NCBI GenBank assembly: GCA_024690425.1 | Contig: JAILCT010000209.1 | Span: 1 to 5,964, forward strand | Origin: Lachnospiraceae bacterium | Lineage (GTDB): Bacteria > Bacillota_A > Clostridia > Lachnospirales > Lachnospiraceae | DNA length: 5,964 nucleotides | Direction: 5' to 3' | Shown: positions 1 to 5,964 of the stretch, piece after piece | Layout of the letters: each line of letters opens with the position of its first letter | How positions within the stretch are numbered: the stretch's first letter is position 1 | Program-made: the position numbers and the translations under genes | The notes under the pieces: model-generated | What the model was told of the DNA's origin: nothing | Database searches by the model: none | The model's input: the letters and a program-made list of their open reading frames with translations, nothing else

Positions 1-107
1 GTGCCGCCGAATCTCGTGATGTACTTCTGTACCTTCTCGAGGGTGGCTGCTCTCTCGTCATCTTCGATCTTAGCACTAAGAACAACGCATAACTCATATT
101 TGTTCAT
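1..107 (-). CDS. rpsF: 30S ribosomal protein S6 (bS6), N-terminal part, cut by window edge
   Basis: Reading the minus strand from the ATG at 107-105 gives 35 codons starting MNKYELCVVLSAKIEDDERA and ending in YITRFGG, open to the window edge. The MxKYEL start, the hydrophobic first strand, the acidic turn, the helix and the following FGG turn match the beginning of bacterial S6. S6 is a roughly 95-residue protein of the small-subunit platform that binds with S18 next to helices 22-23 of 16S rRNA. An ideal AAAAGGAGGT Shine-Dalgarno lies six bases before the start. In most Firmicutes rpsF is followed by ssb and rpsR; those would lie to the left of this window and are not visible. The other reading of this stretch, a plus-strand ORF at 1-186, is a shadow with no RBS. 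Product confidence is high although only about a third of the protein is present. Confidence 0.9.
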   Translation of the reverse strand, partial: MNKYELCVVLSAKIEDDERAATLEKVQKYITRFGG

Positions 108-113
108 GCTAGT

Positions 114-123
114 ACCTCCTTTT
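114..123 (-). promoter_or_regulatory. Strong ribosome binding site of rpsF
   Basis: The minus strand reads AAAAGGAGGT, a full match to the anti-Shine-Dalgarno core. It is separated by six bases (ACTAGC) from the ATG at 107. This fixes the rpsF start and suits a highly translated ribosomal protein. Confidence 0.9.
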
Positions 124-187
124 GGTCTCTGGCCTCATCTTTCATTGATGAAGCAAGGAATAGTTAATGATTGTATCACGAGTTAAC

Positions 188-216
188 ATGGTAACACAGA
201 ATCACTGGGATTTCAA
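188..216 (-). promoter_or_regulatory. Proximal sigma-A-type promoter candidate for rpsF
   Basis: On the minus strand there is TTGAAA (216-211, five of six to the -35 consensus), a 17-base spacer, and TACCAT (193-188, four of six to the -10) preceded by an extended -10 TGT (196-194). Transcription would start near 181, leaving a leader of about 70 nt before rpsF. The leader has a small possible hairpin (CTTCA/TGAAAG around 139-154). I could not recognise the S6:S18-binding autoregulatory motif in it with any confidence. Confidence 0.5.
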
Positions 217-222
217 GTAAAA

Positions 223-252
223 ATTATACTGTTTTATACTGTATACTGTGAA
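223..252 (-). promoter_or_regulatory. Distal promoter candidate for rpsF, overlapping the chemoreceptor 3' end
   Basis: On the minus strand there is TTCACA (252-247, five of six), an 18-base spacer, and a perfect TATAAT (228-223). The -35 lies in the last codons of the chemoreceptor gene and the -10 just after its stop codon. Together with the proximal site this would give tandem promoters, which are common ahead of ribosomal protein genes. The local AT-richness means a chance match is possible. Confidence 0.45.
225..249. repeat. Three close copies of TATACTGT
   Basis: The octamer TATACTGT occurs at 225-232, 235-242 and 242-249 on the plus strand (ACAGTATA on the minus strand). The copies start 10 and then 7 bases apart and span the stop codon of the chemoreceptor gene and the distal rpsF promoter candidate. 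Two copies are partly protein-coding. It may be a regulator site or simply AT-rich promoter sequence; nothing in the window decides this. Confidence 0.5.
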
Positions 253-2249
253 AGGTCATTGTTGATCTCATCCGAATACTGGTTAAGGTTCTCCGAAATA
301 TTCGTTATATTTTCCGTCTCTGTACGAAGCTTGTTGCTCTCGGTAACGATCATGTCACTCAGTCCAAGGACTTCATTAATGCTCGAAGCCTGTTCCTGTG
401 TGGTTGCTGCATTATTGGATGCAACATCATTGATCCTCTCTATGCCGCTCGCGATCTCATTGATACCGTCAGTAGCCTTGGCAACATCACCGTATATCAG
501 GTTGAAGGATTCGTTCGCGCCCTCAACTCCGCTCATGCAGGCTTCCATATCCTTTGCGCATATATCAGCCTTCTTATTTATATCAACTATATTCTTGGTG
601 ATGTCCTCTACCAGACGGCGTATGGTCTCGGTAGCATTCGATGACTGGTTGGCAAGAGCACCGACCTCGGTTGCAACAACGGCAAATCCCTTACCCATCT
701 CACCGGCCCTTGCCGCCTCGATCGAAGCATTAAGCGATAAGAGGTTGGTCTGCTCGGATATCGCATTGATCGTATCGGTTATGCCTGTGATCTCCTCGAC
801 TGATTTTGCGGTTGCCCTTATAAGTGTTGTAAGCTCATTTATTGTCTCATTAAGTGTGCTTACATTCTTGGTCATTACTTCCATCTCATCCTTGCCCTTG
901 GCTGATGCTTCAAGGGTTTCATCGCAGAGCATCTTGACATTCTCGGCATTCGATGCAAGCTGGGATGATGTTGCTGCAAGATCCGTAGCTGCATGTGCTA
1001 TATCTTCGATGGAAGCATTCATGTCACTCAGTGTAGTATTCAGCCTCTCAATCGACTCACCCTGATTCTGGTTGGCATCAGAAAGGATATGTGAGATATC
1101 GAAGCATTCGCCCGCACGGCTGTTCATCGCACCTGAAATATTGGAAAGGCTGTTGAGAGTGGTCCTCATCTTCTCAATATATTCATTCAGGCTCTCCGAA
1201 AGAGTGGTTATCTCATTATTGCCTTCCGGAACAATCTTAACGGTAAAGTCGCCCTTGCTTATATCCGTGATACGCTCGGTAACCTTGGTAACCGGATTGA
1301 TGGCCTTGCTTATTATGTAGTAAACAAGTGCCGAGAACAATGCTATAAGTATGATCGCGCTTACAAAGGTAACTATCATGACCTTTATGATCATGTTGCT
1401 TAACAGGCTTGAAGGAACGGCACTTACGATCGCCCATGAGGTGTCTTCTATGTCTGTGGCCGTAACCATCATTGAGCCTGCTGCCGTCTTCGTTGTTACA
1501 ACCTTGCTCTCCTTGGGGCTGGTCGATGTATCCATGGTATCGATTATACCTGCAACTCCTGCGGCAACGGGGTCTGTAGTGTCAGCAAGTGTCTGGCCCA
1601 CGCTGTCGGCCACGTTACTTATGAGGATATCCTTGGTTTCCTTATTGACTATGTAATACTTGGCGTCGGGAGATATGGATTCAAAAGCATTCACCATCTC
1701 CGCAACCTTGTCAAAATTGATATCACTGCTCAGTACAACATTGTCCCTTACCATTACAGCGCATGCAAGGCAGGTCTTACCTGTCGATGCATCCACATAA
1801 GGCTCGGAGGAATATATCTCACCCTTCTTGGCAAGCGCTCCCTGGTACCACGGCCTGTCGGTGAATTCAAAGGTATCATCCGGTATCCAACCCGAACCGT
1901 CAAGGAAGGTATTGTCATCACCAAACGCCATATATATGTCCTGTGAGTCGGGATCGGATTCCGTTATCTTAAGGAGCATCGCCAGCATATCATCATGGGA
2001 TGGCTCCGGAATGTTCTTTATCACATCGGCTGTCTGGGCTACCCTCTGCTCAATGTCGCTCCACCAGCTGTGTACTTCACTGGCGTACCCTATTGATTCC
2101 CTTGCAAGGATCCTGTTTGTCAGCGACTGGATGTTATCTGATGCAAGCTTGATGCTTATCTGCGTAATGATCACGATCATGATCGCAACATAAATGATCA
2201 CCCTGCTCAAAAGAGTTTTCTTAAGTGATTTTCTTTTCTTTGCTTTCAT
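234..2249 (-). CDS. Methyl-accepting chemotaxis protein, dCache sensor - HAMP - signalling domain
   Basis: A complete transmembrane chemoreceptor of 671 residues. It binds an extracellular ligand or its binding protein and controls CheA kinase through CheW, biasing flagellar rotation. Visible parts in order: a basic N terminus; membrane helix 1 at about 16-36; a roughly 250-residue extracellular double-Cache region with the DRPWY motif (131-135), EPYVD (149-153) and a later SSD (Asp176); membrane helix 2 at about 286-314; HAMP at about 313-366; and a long helical signalling domain whose hairpin tip is the near-invariant [19 protein letters not shown] (499-517). No C-terminal CheR/CheB-docking pentapeptide is present; the protein ends SQYTV. 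A GTG six bases upstream (2255) could add two residues, but it sits only two bases from the GGAG, so I chose the ATG at 2249. Arg132, Trp134, Tyr135 and Asp176 fit the amino-acid-binding dCache pattern, but the expected first Tyr is Phe127. The ligand is therefore uncertain. It is monocistronic as far as seen. Confidence 0.95.
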   Translation of the reverse strand: MKAKKRKSLKKTLLSRVIIYVAIMIVIITQISIKLASDNIQSLTNRILARESIGYASEVHSWWSDIEQRVAQTADVIKNIPEPSHDDMLAMLLKITESDPDSQDIYMAFGDDNTFLDGSGWIPDDTFEFTDRPWYQGALAKKGEIYSSEPYVDASTGKTCLACAVMVRDNVVLSSDINFDKVAEMVNAFESISPDAKYYIVNKETKDILISNVADSVGQTLADTTDPVAAGVAGIIDTMDTSTSPKESKVVTTKTAAGSMMVTATDIEDTSWAIVSAVPSSLLSNMIIKVMIVTFVSAIILIALFSALVYYIISKAINPVTKVTERITDISKGDFTVKIVPEGNNEITTLSESLNEYIEKMRTTLNSLSNISGAMNSRAGECFDISHILSDANQNQGESIERLNTTLSDMNASIEDIAHAATDLAATSSQLASNAENVKMLCDETLEASAKGKDEMEVMTKNVSTLNETINELTTLIRATAKSVEEITGITDTINAISEQTNLLSLNASIEAARAGEMGKGFAVVATEVGALANQSSNATETIRRLVEDITKNIVDINKKADICAKDMEACMSGVEGANESFNLIYGDVAKATDGINEIASGIERINDVASNNAATTQEQASSINEVLGLSDMIVTESNKLRTETENITNISENLNQYSDEINNDLSQYTV

Positions 2250-2257
2250 CTTCACAT

Positions 2258-2264
2258 CTCCTTT
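2258..2264 (-). promoter_or_regulatory. Ribosome binding site that decides the chemoreceptor start
   Basis: The minus strand reads AAAGGAG, then eight bases to the ATG at 2249 but only two to the in-frame GTG at 2255. Normal spacing favours the ATG and a 671-residue protein over the 673-residue version. Confidence 0.75.
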
Positions 2265-2293
2265 AATTGTTACATTTTGGGTCGATTGTATAT

Positions 2294-2299
2294 ATTATA
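2294..2299 (-). promoter_or_regulatory. Possible -10 element for the chemoreceptor gene
   Basis: A perfect TATAAT lies on the minus strand 44 bases before the ATG, in an AT-rich 137-bp gap. No good -35 is found at 16-18 bases (the best is CTGTAA at 17 bases, three of six). A TAAAGTTG just upstream resembles the -35 of flagellar/chemotaxis sigma-28 promoters, but no GCCGATAA-like -10 follows at the right distance. The promoter type is therefore unresolved. Confidence 0.35.
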
Positions 2300-2386
2300 C
2301 TACAACTTTATGCAGATTACAGCAACAAACTTACAAAAACGCATCAAAAAACTAAATTAACTGACAATTTCATTGCACTACCTTTC

Positions 2387-3040
2387 TTATTTCTTCCCGT
2401 TCAGGACAGGTCTTGCTATATGTACATTAAAGAACTCTATAAGCGGTCCCATGAAAAACGCCGTGATTATCGTACCTATTCCGGCTATAGTCGGTATCTG
2501 TGATATGCTCCCTCCCGATATGACAAACAGGACACAACCCAGTATCACACATATGACATCCGTGATTATCCTCACGTACTGGAACTTACCCTTTTTCCAA
2601 GTATTGCATATGATAAGGGCTATAGCATCGTATGTGGATACACCTAGATCCGCAGTCATATAAAATGCCGATCCGAAGCATATGATCACCACGCCGACAA
2701 CAAGGCATCCAATCCTTACGGCAATCGAAGGATCCACTATCACAGTCTGCAGGAATTCATAAGTAAACTGAGTGATATAACCTAACAGGAACAGATTTAT
2801 AAAAGTCGCGATCCCGATGTAATGCCTGTCGAATACGAGTGCAAACAGAAGAAGGACCGCATTGGTGATCACGTATAATGTCCCGAAGCTTATCGGGACA
2901 AGTGCATCAAGCCCTGCCATGAATGACTGGAAGGGATCGACTCCCAAAGCTGCGATCTTGAATATGCCTACACTTATCGCGCATATGATCACACCAAAAA
3001 GTGACATAGCTGTCCGTTTACCGATATTTTCTCTCTTCAT
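2387..3040 (-). CDS. YczE/YitT-type integral membrane protein
   Basis: A 217-residue, very hydrophobic protein with about six membrane helices (near 12-29, 52-71, 75-98, 108-128, 155-175 and 183-203) and a basic cytoplasmic tail (ARPVLNGKK). It has an internal duplication typical of the YczE/YitT group: ALGVDPFQSFMAGL at 31-44 and ADLGVSTYDAIALI at 130-143 each follow a hydrophobic helix. The end of the last helix, GIGTIITAFFMGP, is also typical. The molecular role of this family is not established, and I cannot assign a substrate. The start ATG (3040-3038) shares bases with the TGA stop of the radical SAM gene (ATGA) and has a GGAGGG eight or fewer bases upstream. The two genes are therefore almost certainly co-transcribed and translationally coupled, and the membrane protein may transport or anchor something connected with the radical SAM reaction (inference). 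Confidence 0.85.
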   Translation of the reverse strand: MKRENIGKRTAMSLFGVIICAISVGIFKIAALGVDPFQSFMAGLDALVPISFGTLYVITNAVLLLFALVFDRHYIGIATFINLFLLGYITQFTYEFLQTVIVDPSIAVRIGCLVVGVVIICFGSAFYMTADLGVSTYDAIALIICNTWKKGKFQYVRIITDVICVILGCVLFVISGGSISQIPTIAGIGTIITAFFMGPLIEFFNVHIARPVLNGKK

Positions 3041-4134
3041 CCTATTCCCTCCATAAGCTGTTCAACAAGTTCTCTTTTTTCATATAATACACAACCACCG
3101 TTATGGTCGTCATTAAGCATATCGGAATTCTGCAGGGCCATGAACAGCGGAGAATGCATTGCCTCTTTAAGCGACGAATTCCTTATGTTCACATCCGAAT
3201 AAGGCGAGAACGGACAGGGTTCGGCCCCGCCGTGAGAATTAATATGGAAAAATCCCCTGCCGGCTGCCACACATCCGCCGGAACTCTTCTCATCCCCGGG
3301 GAATGAGATATAAACCATATCCGGTCTTTTTTCTCTAAGGTCTGCAATACTCTTCTTAAGGTATTCTCTCTCATCATCGCCCGGAGCCAGTTCCTTACTC
3401 TCATCGGTCACCGGAACGAATTCCACATATATCACTGCCTTGCAGCCCCTTCCCGATAACTCATCCAGAAAATCATCCGAAGTGACTTCTCTTATATTTT
3501 CCTTCGTGACCGTGACAGATGCTCCGAATATCAGTCCGCGTTCATGCAGTTCATCCATGTTTTTTACCAGGCGGTCATATACTCCCGTGCCCCTTCTTAA
3601 ATCCGTGGTCTCCTTTTTCCCTTCTATACTCATTATAGGTATAAGGTTACGGCTTTTGTCAAACAGTTCAAAATATCTCTCGTCGATAAATGTTCCGTTC
3701 GTAAATATCGGGAACAGGATGTTTTTCTTCTTACCGGCCGCTTCTATGACATCCCTCCGAAGCATCGGCTCTCCCCCGGCAAGCAGTATAAAGCTGATCC
3801 CCAGCGTATCCGCCTCATCAAAAATTCCTGCCCATTCTTCATCCGTAAGCTGGGCCACGGGTTCAGAATCAACCGTGGCATGGTTACATCTTGAGTAACA
3901 CCCCGCACAGTGAAGATTACATTTACTGGTTATACTGGCAATAAGAAAAGGAGGTATGTGCTCTCCCTTCTTCTTTGCTCTTTTTCTCCTCCCGGAGGCT
4001 TCCCTGCTTGCCCTGGCAAAACCGAGCATAAAGGCACTCTCTCTCGGATTCTTAAGGGTTGCCTTTATCGCATCCGAAACAACGGTTTCCACGCCTTTTG
4101 TCATATATTCCTGTATGTCGAATTCTTTTTCCAT
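3037..4134 (-). CDS. Radical SAM enzyme with cysteine-containing SPASM/twitch-like C-terminal extension, function unknown
   Basis: A 365-residue protein. A charged helical N-terminal segment (1-60) precedes HIPPFLIASITSKCNLHCAGC, whose CxxxCxxC cysteines (72, 76, 79) hold the [4Fe-4S] cluster that cleaves S-adenosylmethionine; a fourth cysteine, Cys83, follows closely. The AGGEP motif (119-123) that binds the SAM amino group, FTNGT (144-148) and PIMSIEG (166-172) mark the following barrel strands. The C terminus has Cys288, Cys307 (in AEPCPFSPYSDVNIRNSSLKEA) and Cys348. This resembles a reduced SPASM/twitch region that could bind an auxiliary Fe-S cluster. The layout is that of COG0535-like enzymes that modify peptides or cofactors; no substrate can be named. 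It is the first gene of a two-gene unit with the YczE-type protein and has a near-consensus promoter. The start is the first ATG; an internal Met11 (ATG at 4104) with CAGGA four bases before it is a less likely alternative. Confidence 0.9.
   Translation of the reverse strand: MEKEFDIQEYMTKGVETVVSDAIKATLKNPRESAFMLGFARASREASGRRKRAKKKGEHIPPFLIASITSKCNLHCAGCYSRCNHATVDSEPVAQLTDEEWAGIFDEADTLGISFILLAGGEPMLRRDVIEAAGKKKNILFPIFTNGTFIDERYFELFDKSRNLIPIMSIEGKKETTDLRRGTGVYDRLVKNMDELHERGLIFGASVTVTKENIREVTSDDFLDELSGRGCKAVIYVEFVPVTDESKELAPGDDEREYLKKSIADLREKRPDMVYISFPGDEKSSGGCVAAGRGFFHINSHGGAEPCPFSPYSDVNIRNSSLKEAMHSPLFMALQNSDMLNDDHNGGCVLYEKRELVEQLMEGIG
3047..3052 (-). promoter_or_regulatory. Internal ribosome binding site for the coupled membrane-protein gene
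   Basis: GGAGGG on the minus strand lies inside the last codons of the radical SAM gene, six bases before the ATG at 3040. With the ATGA stop/start overlap it indicates translational coupling and close to equimolar synthesis of the two proteins. Confidence 0.75.
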
Positions 4135-4148
4135 ATCTTTTTATTTCA

Positions 4149-4154
4149 TCCTTT
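4149..4154 (-). promoter_or_regulatory. Weakly placed ribosome binding site of the radical SAM gene
   Basis: AAAGGA on the minus strand is the only purine-rich match near the start, but it sits 14 bases before the ATG at 4134, further than usual. Translation may be modest, or the true start may be the ATG at 4104. Confidence 0.45.
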
Positions 4155-4176
4155 CCGGACCTGTACGGCTTTATAT

Positions 4177-4206
4177 TTTACACTATTATATTTCGCGCAA
4201 GATAAT
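4177..4206 (+). promoter_or_regulatory. Promoter candidate for the GH10 xylanase gene
   Basis: On the plus strand there is TTTACA (4177-4182, five of six), an 18-base spacer and GATAAT (4201-4206, five of six). Initiation near 4213 gives a leader of about 75 nt. A second candidate -10, TGGTATCAT (extended, 4262-4270), would place the start at the RBS itself and is less credible. The site lies on top of the oppositely directed radical SAM promoter. Confidence 0.5.
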
Positions 4207-4213
4207 AAGTCAA
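4185..4213 (-). promoter_or_regulatory. Near-consensus sigma-A promoter of the radical SAM/YczE operon
   Basis: On the minus strand there is TTGACT (4213-4208, five of six), exactly 17 bases, and TATAAT (4190-4185, six of six). Initiation near 4178 gives a leader of about 43 nt before the ATG at 4134. This is the best promoter in the window, and it drives the two-gene unit. Confidence 0.75.
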
Positions 4214-4276
4214 GTCTCTTTCCCCATCCTTATATTAAGTCTGATATTCCCGGGCGATTTGTGGTATCATCTGCTT

Positions 4277-4282
4277 GAGGTG
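4277..4282 (+). promoter_or_regulatory. Ribosome binding site that fixes the xylanase start
   Basis: GAGGTG is six bases before the ATG at 4289. The open frame continues upstream to 3956, but that part is antisense to the radical SAM gene. The signal peptide begins directly at this ATG, so 4289 is the true start. Confidence 0.85.
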
Positions 4283-4288
4283 ACCATC

Positions 4289-5626
4289 ATGAAAAAACAC
4301 TCCGAGAAATCTTATATCAAATATATTGTATCCCTTATCCTTGTCCCGGCCATGCTCCTTGGCGGATGCATGAAGGGACCGTTAACGGAACCTTCCCGGG
4401 TAGAGACGGTAGATGATACTGCTGCAGCTGGCGAATCCGAAGCAATTGACGAGACAGAAGCAGTTGAAGAGGCCGAAAAAGTCAGCGAAGAACCTGCTGA
4501 CGGTCTGCGGTTGTGCAGCACAGTTACGTCACCGGATGCACTCGGCGAAAATGCCATATGCGGCACATGCATAAATCAGGCCGATCTGAATGACGAACGC
4601 ATAATGGAGCTTATCTATGAGCACTTTAATGCCGTTACCCTTGAGAACGTGCTTAAACCTGATGCGATGTTTGGCTATCATAACGATCATGTTCCGGCAC
4701 AGAGCATTCATGAAGAGGAACTGAACGGGACTGCCATATCTGTCCCGACGCTTGATCACTCAAGAGCCGATGCGATACTTGATGCGATAGCAAAGCATAA
4801 CACCGACTGTCCCGACAGGCCCATCCGGGTAAGAGGCCATGTTCTTGTATGGCATCAGCAGACGCCCGAATGGTTCTTCCATGTCGATTATGATAAGGAT
4901 AAGGACTATGTCTCGGCTGATGAGATGAACCGTCGGATGGAATGGTATATCAAGACGATGCTTGAATATTATACCGGGGAAGGCAGTAAATACAGGGACC
5001 TCTTCTACGGATGGGATGTGGTGAACGAAGCGGTAAGCGACCGCAGCGGGACCTACAGAAACCATACCGAAGGATCATCCTGGTGGAAGGTCTATAACAG
5101 CAGCGAATATATACCGAATGCCTTTATATATGCCAATAAATACGCTCCGGTTGATCTGGACCTTTATTACAATGACTATAACGAATGTGATAAGAAGAAA
5201 AAGGAAGGTATACTGACCCTTATAAATGATGTTAAGTCAGCAGAGGGAGCAAGGCTTGACGGTTTTGGAATGCAGGCTCATTACACTGTCAATGCTCCCG
5301 CAGCAGAGGCGATAGACCTGGCCGCACGTGAATACGCTCAGGCTGCCGGTAAAGTAATGTTAACGGAGCTTGATGTCAAGGCAAGCATGTTCTACAGGGG
5401 GACCGCCGAAGACAGGCCTAAGGAATACGACAGACAGGCCGGCTATTATAAGAGCATTTATGATGTACTTAAAAAACTGCATAAAGATGGGATAGATCTT
5501 GCAGGTCTGTCATTTTGGGGAGTCACAGACACAAGGTCCTGGCTCGGAAGTTCCCACTGCCCTCTCCTGTTTGACGGTCAGTACAAGGCAAAACCCGCAT
5601 TTTATGGATTCTTTCCTTCATCCTGA
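4289..5626 (+). CDS. GH10 endo-beta-1,4-xylanase, surface lipoprotein
   Basis: A 445-residue extracytoplasmic enzyme predicted to cleave internal beta-1,4-xylosidic bonds of xylan with retention of configuration. A lipoprotein signal peptide (KKHSEK, hydrophobic stretch, lipobox LGGC with lipidated Cys27) is followed by an acidic, Ala/Glu-rich linker (about 33-71). One GH10 barrel follows (about 75-443). Family landmarks are HFNAVTLENVLKPDAM (112-127), GHVLVWHQQTPEW (183-195), WDVVNEA (242-248) with acid/base Glu247, YYNDYN (293-298), MQAHY (328-332), LTELD (358-362) with nucleophile Glu360, and FWGVTDTRSW (409-418). All catalytic residues are present, so it should be active. The catalytic domain is somewhat longer than the usual 300-330 residues, with extra sequence in the loops around 128-150 and 198-235. 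There is no carbohydrate-binding module. Six cysteines besides Cys27 are present, including CGTC (91-94). The gene is transcribed divergently from the radical SAM operon, and its 3' end overlaps the MATE gene by 25 bp. Confidence 0.96.
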   Translation: MKKHSEKSYIKYIVSLILVPAMLLGGCMKGPLTEPSRVETVDDTAAAGESEAIDETEAVEEAEKVSEEPADGLRLCSTVTSPDALGENAICGTCINQADLNDERIMELIYEHFNAVTLENVLKPDAMFGYHNDHVPAQSIHEEELNGTAISVPTLDHSRADAILDAIAKHNTDCPDRPIRVRGHVLVWHQQTPEWFFHVDYDKDKDYVSADEMNRRMEWYIKTMLEYYTGEGSKYRDLFYGWDVVNEAVSDRSGTYRNHTEGSSWWKVYNSSEYIPNAFIYANKYAPVDLDLYYNDYNECDKKKKEGILTLINDVKSAEGARLDGFGMQAHYTVNAPAAEAIDLAAREYAQAAGKVMLTELDVKASMFYRGTAEDRPKEYDRQAGYYKSIYDVLKKLHKDGIDLAGLSFWGVTDTRSWLGSSHCPLLFDGQYKAKPAFYGFFPSS

Positions 5627-5964
5627 ATAATGACATCCGTCCTGTCCACAACGGATTTACCGAGCCATTTCTTCCTGTACCAGTAAGACATGACTATCAG
5701 GCCGCGGATACATTCATCCGTAGCGGTCCCCGCATATATCCCTGCAACACCCGCGCCCAACACCACACCTGCCATATATCCGGTCGTAAGTCCCAGTCCC
5801 CAGTTACACAATATCCCCATTAAAAGAGGGAAAATGTATGCTCCGGCAGCCTTAAGTGAACTGACGAAGGTCATGTTAAGGCACCGTCCGGTCTCAACAA
5901 ATATATCCGCTATCATGATCATCTGGCCGAGGGCTATGATATGCTGGTTTCCGGTAAAAAATCT
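5602..5964 (-). CDS. MATE-family efflux transporter, C-terminal 120 residues, cut by window edge
   Basis: The frame is open from the right edge (RFFTGNQHIIALGQMIMIAD...) to TAA at 5604-5602, so the Met at 5922 is internal rather than the start. The pattern fits the last two to three helices of MATE (NorM/DinF-like) exporters, which are about 450 residues long and swap Na+ or H+ for drugs or other organic cations. It shows FFTGNQ before a helix, a following loop containing LKAAGAYIFPLLMGILCNWG, a Gly-rich helix GVVLGAGVAGIYAGTATDE, and a basic tail YWYRKKWLGKSVV. The conserved aaGxxxfP segment and the Asp of the final helix are seen. The substrate cannot be inferred. It is convergent with the xylanase gene, and the two 3' ends overlap by 25 bp. 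Confidence 0.85.
   Translation of the reverse strand, partial: RFFTGNQHIIALGQMIMIADIFVETGRCLNMTFVSSLKAAGAYIFPLLMGILCNWGLGLTTGYMAGVVLGAGVAGIYAGTATDECIRGLIVMSYWYRKKWLGKSVVDRTDVIIQDEGKNP
5635..5656 (+). terminator. Weak hairpin after the xylanase gene, possible terminator
   Basis: A perfect 6-bp inverted repeat, ATCCGT and ACGGAT, with a 10-base loop begins eight bases after the xylanase stop codon. It is followed by only TTTACC rather than a long T run, and it lies within the MATE coding sequence. It is a weak terminator candidate at best. Confidence 0.2.

Noticed and set aside
108..181. Ribosomal protein leader (S6:S18-binding autoregulatory RNA) in the rpsF 5' UTR
   Set aside because: Only a short weak hairpin is visible and I cannot identify the conserved loop and bulge features; a covariance-model scan would be needed.
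259..1065. A 268-codon open frame on the plus strand
   Set aside because: It is the antisense of the chemoreceptor signalling domain; its Ser/Ala/Ile-rich translation matches no family and it has no RBS. Long antisense frames are common opposite helical, codon-biased genes.
2284..2310. Sigma-28 (flagellar) promoter for the chemoreceptor, from TAAAGTTG and a downstream CGA
   Set aside because: The -35 half matches well, but the CGA-containing half is about five bases too far away and lacks the rest of GCCGATAA.
2346..2370. Possible terminator after the YczE-type gene: AAATT, 7-base loop, AATTT, then AGTTTTTT on the minus strand
   Set aside because: The stem is only five A/T pairs with no GC, so it is unlikely to be stable; it fits the general AT-richness of the gap.
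3910..4278. Plus-strand 122-codon frame that might encode a small peptide substrate for the radical SAM enzyme
   Set aside because: Mostly antisense to the radical SAM 5' end, with no RBS support and no leader/core look. No convincing RiPP precursor was seen next to the enzyme on either strand.
3956..4288. Extension of the xylanase frame 111 codons upstream
   Set aside because: The extra part is antisense to the radical SAM gene and crosses the promoter region; the RBS, signal peptide and lipobox all place the start at 4289.

Overview
The window looks like a piece of a Lachnospiraceae-type (Clostridia) chromosome, probably a fibre-degrading gut or rumen anaerobe of the Butyrivibrio/Pseudobutyrivibrio kind. 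This rests on a moderate GC content, strong AGGAGG-type ribosome binding sites, a cell-anchored GH10 xylanase, a methyl-accepting chemotaxis protein, and the style of the S6, radical SAM and MATE sequences. The genus is inferred from general familiarity, not from a search.

Layout, left to right. Positions 1-107 hold the first 35 codons of rpsF (ribosomal protein S6) on the minus strand, with a strong RBS and two possible tandem promoters in the 126-bp gap behind it. Positions 234-2249 (minus) encode a complete transmembrane chemoreceptor with a dCache-type sensor, HAMP and signalling domain. After a 137-bp AT-rich gap come two overlapping minus-strand genes. The upstream one (3037-4134) is a radical SAM enzyme with a cysteine-bearing C-terminal extension. 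The downstream one (2387-3040) is a YczE/YitT-type membrane protein whose start codon overlaps the radical SAM stop codon (ATGA). A 154-bp divergent region (4135-4288) carries a near-consensus promoter for the radical SAM operon and an overlapping, opposite-facing promoter candidate for the next gene. Positions 4289-5626 (plus) encode a lipoprotein GH10 endo-beta-1,4-xylanase. It converges with, and overlaps by 25 bp, the 3' end of a MATE-family multidrug/solute exporter (5602-5964, minus) that runs off the right edge.

Working together: the xylanase would cut xylan at the cell surface, and the chemoreceptor would sense an extracellular small molecule, with an amino-acid-like binding motif partly conserved. 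The radical SAM/YczE pair is the least understood unit and the best candidate for undescribed biology: a predicted iron-sulfur enzyme translationally coupled to a six-helix membrane protein, with no obvious peptide substrate gene in view. The rest is ordinary chromosomal content. I see no CRISPR array, tRNA, rRNA, insertion sequence or prophage gene, and no gene-free stretch over 300 bp.
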